Positions 57,106 through 64,000 of a stretch of DNA of 64,000 nucleotides are shown in pieces. Under the pieces are notes generated by a model. It was not told where the DNA came from. It did not search any database and was given only the letters and a program-made list of their open reading frames with translations. The stretch is from Stichopus chloronotus. Its lineage: Eukaryota; Echinodermata; Holothuroidea; Aspidochirotida; Stichopodidae. The stretch covers positions 21,663,091-21,727,090 of the forward strand of contig SFZH01000008.1 in assembly GCA_021234535.1 (NCBI GenBank). The letters are read 5' to 3'. Positions within the stretch are counted from its first letter, which is position 1. Every line of letters begins with the position of its first letter. The translations under genes and the position numbers were made by a program.

Positions 57106-57715
57106 TCAATTAATTGTATGATACAAATCTGCGATTTCTTTAGAGGACGAGTTGTCAGCCATTTGGGTTGACATCGACGTATCCGTAGAAGAAGAGTGGC
57201 CTGAATGACTCTGATTTGAGTTGAGGTCAAAATAGCGTTGTGTCTTGTCAACCAATGAATTTAGACTTGCATTAGGTGGTGATGCCATCAAGACCGCACG
57301 ACGACATGACGACGGTGGGGTATCAAGATATTTATCCCGTATCTGAGTTTCTGAGTATCGTAACAGCAAGGCTGTCTTTTGGATTTTAGAAAGATGTACT
57401 CTCATACTATCACCTTGAACATATTGCAAACCTGTAAAGAGCTTCTTCTTGGCATATCGAGAGCAATTTGGGCTAAGCCTAACAAGAAACTCACTTTCAA
57501 GTTCTGAGAAGGTGGAGAATATTTTGCCAACGATCCACAAACGTGCACTATGAGAAAGAGTGCGTTTTAAACAATTGAACCACACGGTCCATGTTAGAAG
57601 AAGGATTGATTTCATGTGTTTCAAGATAATCAGCAAATGCCAAGATATGTGCTCTAGCAAGATCGTCGTCAAGGTTTTGACCATTAAATTTCGGGGGAAG
57701 GAAATCTGTTACTTT
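57106..57715 (-). pseudogene. Gypsy-like gag remnant
   Basis: On the minus strand the first part (57715-57550) reads FLPPKFNG and NLDDDLARAHILAFADYL in one frame; near 57550 the frame changes and continues ARLWIVGKIFSTFSELE, RLSPNCSRYAKKKLF, DSMRVHLSKIQKTALLLRY and SLVDKTQRYFDLN to the stop at 57106. The F..L...F...S....A...L..L.QG.S.....KI pattern is that of Retrotrans_gag. The frameshift makes it non-functional as it stands. No CCHC knuckle is visible before the stop. Confidence 0.75.
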
Positions 57716-58154
57716 AAGTCTAGCCGGCCTGAGGATTAACGTTAGAGTCTTGAAGAATTGGAGACGTAGTCTCTTAGTGAGTAGACATTTTGGTAGCAGT
57801 CGAGAAACAATTGGCGAGAAGCTATTTAGGCACAGAACAACGCAATGAAAAACAAACAGGGGGTATTAACATTTCTTTCCCTTGTGCACACGTATAAAAC
57901 GTAGGCCTAGACAGTTGTCTGTATAGACAAAGTCAAAATGTATCAGTTACACAAAATTATTTTACGCAATTAACATGAGAAATAAAATACACACACATGT
58001 AACGTTTCTGATTCGGAAAGGGGGGGGGACTGGGGGAAGAGCTCTCACTCACCCTGAATTTGACTGGTTTCCTGGTTTTCTCTCGTTGTCTACGTCGTAG
58101 GTGGCACTACCTGCGTCTAAATAAGGGAATCGTCTGGGGAGGCCCAGGTAGCGT
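57716..58154 (-). other. possible 5' LTR and leader of the Gypsy element
   Basis: On the minus strand the interval begins TGTAACAACGCTACC at 58154, a plausible Gypsy LTR start, and runs to the gag leader. A second LTR was not found on the other side, so neither the LTR ends nor the primer site could be confirmed. Confidence 0.25.
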
Positions 58155-59016
58155 TGTTACAACCGGAGTAGTGCGAATCGTTTAGACAGGACGCCGCGCC
58201 GTAGAGCTCGGTGGAGAGGCTAGCTGACTCCGGCGACTATAAGGAAATCCTAGGCCTACGGTGATGATTTAGAGTTTCAGCGTCAGACCTAAGTGATACC
58301 TGTGATACCTTGCAGAACCAGGTCATCCAAACTGACTGTCATGGGTTCACCCTATGAGTCATACTACGTATGCTGGTCCTATTGTGTATACCTACCCATG
58401 ATTATTCAGTACATGATTGGTTATATATTTACCCAGTCATGCGCATGGTGGATTTTATTTACGAAACCCACGTTCTTTACTTGTGGATTTCTTTTATCTT
58501 TTTTTCCGGGTGTTACTCAACTACACATTACAGTGTCTTAACTCCACTTTCATTATTTGTGGATTCTTAATATCATCGGTTCCAGGACCCGTTTGACGGT
58601 GACATTTTGAAACAGTTTGTAACTGGCAGTTCACCCTGATGGTCCATTCCTTCTCAGGATTGTTTCATACCTTGGACATCCCGTTTATTTTACTATCTGT
58701 GGCTGACGCTTCACTTTATTAACTCTTATCCGGTTATTGAAGTTCTCTTTCATCTTGCGCTCCGCGCTGATGAGAGAGGTGACGTCATCACCAAAGTATC
58801 AACGTCTTCGGCTAAAAAGTTAAATTTCATATTTTATGTGGTGCCTTAAGATCGTTTGTATGTTGTTATAATTTGTATCATAATTGTGTATTCATTTTAG
58901 TACATATCCTTGAAGGTAGAGTAGATTTAGAGTCGATATAATGATAATATTGATATTTCCTCAAACTGTCTATCTTCTCTCTTGTCTTGTACTGACAACT
59001 TAAAACCAGGGAGCTC
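58155..59016. other. no recognised gene; contains a perfect CRE palindrome
   Basis: The interval is relatively rich in CpG near 58190-58240. TGACGTCA, the consensus CREB/ATF site, lies at 58780-58787 inside GGTGACGTCATCACC. No promoter context is proven. Confidence 0.35.
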
Positions 59017-59487
59017 TTATTTAGATGGAGTCAGTACCCTTTGAAGTGATGTTAGTGCCGCCAAGGTCACACAGTAATCTGTTCTTTGTTTAGTAACTGA
59101 AACTTTAAAGGACTTACACCGGATTAGGAGATAAACATAATAACAGCTCTGTCGTCTGCTACGGCAACAGAACTTCACTTTGACTTTCCCTACTGCTACA
59201 ACATTGCCAGTCGTCACGGAAATAAATGCCTTTTTCGACCTTTCGACGCTCGGCGACTCGTATGACCATGCAATATTTGGTTTGCTTATCAAACTATAAA
59301 AAAGAATAGTTATCTCGCCATTTCTGGATACTTGAGGAACTTCTATGTTATTTGTAAAAAGCATAGACTTTTGCCTCTGTAGCTCATTTGCATGCGCTAA
59401 AGGAATGGGCTTAAGGTAATCATTCATTTCAATTAAATAGTCGATTCGAGTTGCATGCCATCTGCTCTTTAAGGGTTGACGGTACAA
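59017..59487 (-). other. unrecognised open frame of 156 codons
   Basis: An ATG-to-stop frame on the minus strand without gaps. The protein is basic and has one cysteine-rich stretch (FCCRSRRQSCYYVYLL). I recognise no domain. It lies about 770 bp downstream, in the same orientation, of a cluster of CCAAT, octamer and CRE-like sites (60254-60324), which is the only reason to keep it. Chance is likely. Confidence 0.15.
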
Positions 59488-60253
59488 ACCTACATATCAA
59501 AGCATTGTTCGGAGCGATCTTCTTGTTCAAGAATTAGCTGACGTTAATGACGGTGCTAGGTAAATTGTATTGAACTGCTAACGTCGAATAAAGGAAAGAA
59601 ATACCTTTGAGCTAATTGCACAGCTTATCATCACTCAATTGGGGGGATCTTAAAGTATTAGCATTAAGTTAATTTTCCGTACTCTCTCCATCTAAGTGAC
59701 AGCTCCCTGCTAAAACCTTTCTGCCGGGATCCGAGTTTCTCCCCTTCTTTTCCAGTCACTGTGACCACATCCATAGTAGGCGGTGCTGTGTTCATCCCGT
59801 TGTTTTTTTTTTTTTTTTCAGTTTTTGAACCGATCACCATAGGTTTCAGGGGGGATTTCAGTTGTCTTAAGACTGACCAAGTGACAGGTGTTCTACATTA
59901 GTGACCAATAAAGTTTTCGTTACAGAGAGAGAGACGTAAGAAGAGAAACATTTAGAGAGGTTGCAATTTAACACTCAGAGTTCCATTTTATTCTTTGATT
60001 CGACTGCCACATAAATCAACGAGAATTAAATTGGCGGAGATGATTAAATCAGAGAGAAAGGAGTATACAGTTAAGTTACATGACAATGACAAAAAGCAGG
60101 AAAGCGAATGGAGATACGATGACACAAGCCTACATAGTGTACAGAGAGAACAACGTTGACAGTTCGACGATTGATTTATCATTGCCCTGTGGCTGACGCT
60201 TGCCCTCGTGGCTTCCCGGGGTAGATAGTCATGAGGTCTACGTGACAACGTTG
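59488..60253. other. no recognised gene
   Basis: Contains a T run (59801-59818). No conserved motif found. Confidence 0.35.
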
Positions 60254-60324
60254 ACCAATCATAGAGCAAACGATTGTCTATGACATCATATGCAAATGGT
60301 CGCTGCCCGTGATCTACCAATCAG
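60254..60324 (-). promoter_or_regulatory. cluster of CCAAT, octamer and CRE-like sites
   Basis: On the minus strand, in order: CTGATTGGT (60324-60316, inverted CCAAT), ATTTGCAT (60297-60290, perfect octamer), TGATGTCA (60288-60281, one change from a CRE) and GATTGGT (60260-60254, second inverted CCAAT). Such spacing occurs in animal promoters. No TATA box or transcript is shown. Confidence 0.3.
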
Positions 60325-61171
60325 CTAAGTATTACGAAATCTTTCTACGAGTATGGTCGAACATGAGAAGTTTTTGTCACCATAAATTGTACCGTTCTTA
60401 ATTTCAGAAGATCTAACTATTTGCTATCTCTAACGAGGCCTCTGTTGGGATTTTGATCCCACAAGTGAGCACCTTTTGGGAGTCCAAATTAGTAACTATT
60501 GTTGGAAGTGCACTGAGAAATTAAAACTGGGATTTATGAATTGAAATGATTTAAAAAGTCGACATTGTCCTTGTAAAGTACTTCTGCATGATTCTGCCTA
60601 TGCAATAGACCTAAATTAAACTTTGAATGACCCAAATTGAGCAATTAACCCGAAACAATATTTTTCAGGAAATAATTGCAATCATTTTCCATGGCAACCT
60701 GTTGTTTTAACCGTCTATTATCTCAGCTGGCAATCAAATCCTTCAGCTATGTTCCACTAGGACACATCTCAGGCATACTTTACTGGTATTATGCAGGGCT
60801 GTTCTATTCTTGAACTATTCTTTAACCCCTTGTAATCAATGGTTCCTTAGGGAAGGGTTACTTAGAAGAATACAACAGTGCATGTATGTCTGAAGTTCTC
60901 CAATACACCTTTTGCACAACGTACCTTCAGGATTATGTTTTTAGACATTTTGAGTGAGATAGCGTGCATATTACACTAAGGAGTATCACCATTATAAATT
61001 TTGGTAGTACCAGTAGTGGCGTTTGTTAACACTGAAGAGGGACTAAAGAATTATAGTAGTTTAAGTGCTAAAGGTTGTGCTTGGTGTTACGGGGAATGTC
61101 TTGCCTGAAGTCTCCAGTCTGCTCGTGAAATAATAAAAGTAAAATACTTGCCAGTTGAAATATATTAGTTT
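60325..61171. other. no recognised gene
   Basis: No recognised motif or repeat. Confidence 0.4.
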
Positions 61172-61335
61172 AAGATAAGATAAGATCAACTTTATTGAAC
61201 CCCACAGGGGTAACTGAGTGCTCGCAAAAAAAATAATAAAAACATAAAGCAGCAAAAACATATAAAACAGACAACATTGCACAAGTACAAATTACAAAGT
61301 AAGAAAAACAGAAAAATATACACAGAAATAAGACA
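61172..61335 (-). repeat. LINE 3' tail, minus strand
   Basis: On the minus strand it ends GGGGTTCAATAAAGTTGATC and then TTATCTTATCTTA, the same kind of ending as at 15965-15985. Only the untranslated 3' part is present. Confidence 0.65.
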
Positions 61336-62217
61336 TCAAAACACTAAACGAATTTTAATTTATTTGTATAGCAATTTTGTCTAATAAAGAAAGCATACAC
61401 GAAAATGATTTTATATCATTGCTTTCCTAAGAAAAGTACAGGAATGCAGAAGGCAAAGTTTCAAGTTAAAGTTAGTATACATTTATTTCGCATGTAGTCG
61501 ATGTAAGAAGGTTTAATAATAATTTACAACTTTTAAAGAGCAGCATATGCAGCTGGACACTATCAAAAACATAAATGTTTTATTGAAGCTTAGTGCCTGT
61601 TGATAAGGAAAGAGAAACCAAAAGGTTAAAAGATATTTGCAAAACATCAGTTCATACAAATATTATGAGACAGGGGGCTACTTAATGAATTTAGTTAATT
61701 GATTATGATAAGCTTTTAGACTTTTCCAAATACTTTAACATACCGGTATTTATATTTCCGTGACTGTGATATAAGTCAAAGTACAGCGATCAATGAAGCG
61801 GAAAAATTAATTTAAAAGAGAAGTCCACACATAACTTGCAGTTATTGTCTGAAGTCTTAGTAGTCAAAACTTTATATGTTACAAACCAATACATTGGGTC
61901 TGTTTCTCACAAATTATGTCCTTCCCATGTCCACCAGTTGAAAGGTATCATAAGTTTCGTATCCCTGTAAGGTGAAATTCATTATCTAGGGAAATGTATA
62001 GTACACAAATTAGTATTAAAAGCGTATTTTGCCGTTTGGGTTCACTTTTAGGCCACGGACAACCAATGCTTTTAATAATTTTTTTGGTTTAAAAAATGTT
62101 TGGCGGAAATGCAACGCATGAATATAGTAATGAAAATTGACACAAATCTTAGATATGTAGGGTCACATTATACATAATTCTCTTCTAATATTACAATGTA
62201 ATGCTCAAAGTTAGTTC
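61336..62217. other. no recognised gene
   Basis: AT-rich sequence without recognised motif. Confidence 0.4.
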
Positions 62218-62300
62218 TTCCGTCCGTCCGTCCGTCCGTCCGTCCGTCCGTCCGTCGGTCGGTCGGTCGGTCGGTCAGTCGGTTGGTTAGTTAGTTAGGT
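62218..62300. repeat. compound tetranucleotide microsatellite (CCGT, CGGT, TTAG)
   Basis: CCGT units run to about 62254, change to CGGT units to about 62274, then to GGTT and AGTT units. Each step differs by one base. Confidence 0.95.
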
Positions 62301-63219
62301 AGATGAGATTTAACAACACACCAAAACGTACGTGCTACATAGTTTCAGTCAACTCGATGAAAATTTCAAAGTTTAAAATTTATTTGCAATTATGATTCAT
62401 GTCATGTCCTCTTAGGGTTTCCGTAGGCTGGACGCCCGAGTTGTATTCAAGCGATATGGCACAGCGTAGTGTTAGTGTTACCGTAACCGTATGATTGTCG
62501 AGTACTTACGCAACTACGTTAACAGAAGCAAACTTTCACTCATTTTACCGTTACGAATTTTCCTTCTGATTCACGAAGACACCGGTATGTCGTTTGTTTC
62601 TTTCTCTTTGATATCAGCGTAGTTGACAGGGTGAGGATGGAATTATAGTCGTGGTTATTTAGTTCGGACCAGCCGAACTTGTAGTTACCCCGTAGGCCCG
62701 TGTATGTTGGGTTACAGTCGTAGTACGTTTGTGATCATTAGTGCAAGGTAAGGACTGCAGGGCCTAATAGGAGAATGTCTGTATTGTTTACAGTTTACCT
62801 TTATGTGTTTCCCGTTATATTAGTTACAAAATCTTTATTCTTGTACGTAGATTGTTTACCTTGGGTAAGTGCAGGGTCACCACGCAAACCGGTACCTCGC
62901 TCCGTAGGCCTGTCACGTGGGGACATTGTAAAGGGGTTTCCCAATTGTGTCATGTTGTACGGATGCCAGTTGGGCCATATTCTGCTCTCTTAATCGTATT
63001 CCTGTTTGATTTTATCTTGCAGAAGATCAAACACAGTTGTTGAATAGCTTAAACGAAGAAACGATACGACTTTAAACGATGGTGTACAACGAGAGAAAAA
63101 AAATAAAGACAGTCCAGAATTAAAGTGTATCTCATCACTGCAACAACGTGTATTTACTATATCCATTCTACAACATCTTCAACAACTCGTGAAAACAACT
63201 GAAAATTTCGACTTATAAC
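62301..63219. other. upstream region of the BEL/Pao gag, LTR not resolved
   Basis: The interval should hold the 5' LTR and primer site of the element that begins at 63220, but without a second copy the boundaries cannot be drawn. No host gene is seen. Confidence 0.3.
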
Positions 63220-64000
63220 ATGGCTGAAGTCAACAAGTTCAAGTTATCCAGACGGAACAGCAAGGGTCAATTGACAAGCACATTATCGACAATAGATACC
63301 TTGGTAAAAGACAATGCTGGTGATTTGGAAGTCTTAAAGAGATACATCACTAAAGCAGAACAACAGTTTGAAAATGTTGAACAGAAACATTCTGAGCTAA
63401 TGAATGTCGTCATGACGGATGCAGATTTTGAAAATGAGGAAAAGTGGATGACAGAGTGTGAACATGAGTTTGTCCAGGCACTGCTAGCTGCATAACGGGT
63501 CGTTGACCACCAGTTGCAATCCCCCCTGGCTAACCAAACACGTATGACCTCTTCATCTGTAACTTTCCAATCAGACAAACTGCCAACAGATCCTACACCG
63601 CCTGTGAACACAGGAACTCCGACGACTGTATCCAGTTCAACAGCTCACGCATCACTCCTTACGTCATATCTCACTGAGTCGTCCACACCAAAGATGGCGA
63701 GAATAAAATTCCCAACGTTTAGAGGGGATATCAGAGACTACAAGTGGTTTAAAGAGTTATTCACTCACTGCTCTGCCAACTTGACAGAAATAGAGTGTTT
63801 CTATCAGCTAACTGAGTCAATCAATCCAAAGGAACGTAATAAAAAAAAGGAGGCGTAAATGTACAGAGAGCATGGCCGGTACTGGACGAGTGCTTTGGTG
63901 ATGAAGATAAAGTGGTGGACAGACTGTTGAAGGACCTTGACAACCTGAAGCCATATGAGATCAAAGGAAGGATTAACTTACCTGCCACGTGTCGATTCGT
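63220..64000 (+). pseudogene. BEL/Pao-like gag, interrupted, runs off the window
   Basis: ATG at 63220 opens a frame with a helical N-terminal part (KAEQQFENVEQKHSEL, NEEKWMTECEHEFVQ). An in-frame TAA at 63493-63495 interrupts it; the same frame then continues to 63858 with a Pro/Ser/Thr-rich linker and the DUF1759-type capsid region (ARIKFPTFRGDIRDYKWFKE, HCSANLTEIECFYQLTESI). At an A8 run (63841-63848) the homologous sequence moves to the -1 frame and stays open to the window end (NVQRAWPVLDECFGDEDKVV, DRLLKDLDNL). The domain order matches BEL/Pao gag. The stop and frame change suggest a recent but damaged copy. Protease, RT and integrase would lie beyond the window. Confidence 0.8.

Noticed and set aside
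57781..57815. TTGGTAGCAGTCGAG as a primer-binding site
   Set aside because: It lies on the plus strand, opposite to the orientation of the Gypsy remnant, so it cannot serve that element.
58697..60202. 15-bp word CTGTGGCTGACGCTT present at 58697 and 60188
   Set aside because: The match does not extend beyond the word, so it may be chance or a trace of decayed LTRs; not enough to define a repeat.

Overview
This window looks like nuclear DNA of an animal, probably a marine invertebrate deuterostome (echinoderm, perhaps a sea cucumber). That placement is inference from the repeat mix: DIRS-type, Ty3/Gypsy and BEL/Pao retroelements, LINE 3' ends, and long-diverged arrays of a roughly 145-bp monomer. 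There are no bacterial operons, no RNA genes that I could recognise, and very little protein-coding sequence. Most of the 64 kb is mobile-element debris and unannotated intergenic or intronic DNA.

The one convincing host gene is an intact single-exon coding region (38921-40111, + strand) for a type I membrane protein with three immunoglobulin-like domains, a transmembrane helix and a short cysteine-rich tail. A strong splice acceptor lies just before its start codon. A second, weaker candidate is a short terminal exon at 30494-30678.

Layout: 0.6-1 kb LINE remnant; 1.5-3.4 kb G/C-rich and inverted-repeat elements; 5.9-25.9 kb mostly dispersed repeats, including several copies of a Helentron/HINE-like family whose body is a tandem array of the 145-bp monomer; 27-28.5 kb a dispersed repeat and a hAT-like MITE; 28.9-34.2 kb diverged arrays, LINE 3' end and a mariner-like MITE; 35.2-36.2 kb a broken DIRS-type reverse transcriptase; 36.3-38.4 kb two more arrays; 38.9-40.1 kb the Ig gene; 43.4-49 kb a locally repeated segment invaded by HINE-like elements, one with a captured LTR-retrotransposon primer site and gag; 49-54 kb minisatellite, dispersed repeat and two inverted array pieces; 55.3-58.2 kb a broken Gypsy element on the minus strand; 63.2 kb to the end a BEL/Pao gag that runs off the window.

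The most interesting non-gene signal is that the tandem monomer carries a regular comb of nuclear-receptor half-sites (AGGTCA) spaced 1, 4 and 4 bases apart, multiplied across the region by an element with rolling-circle-transposon-like ends. A paralogous empty site inside the window supports one end-to-end insertion of that element.
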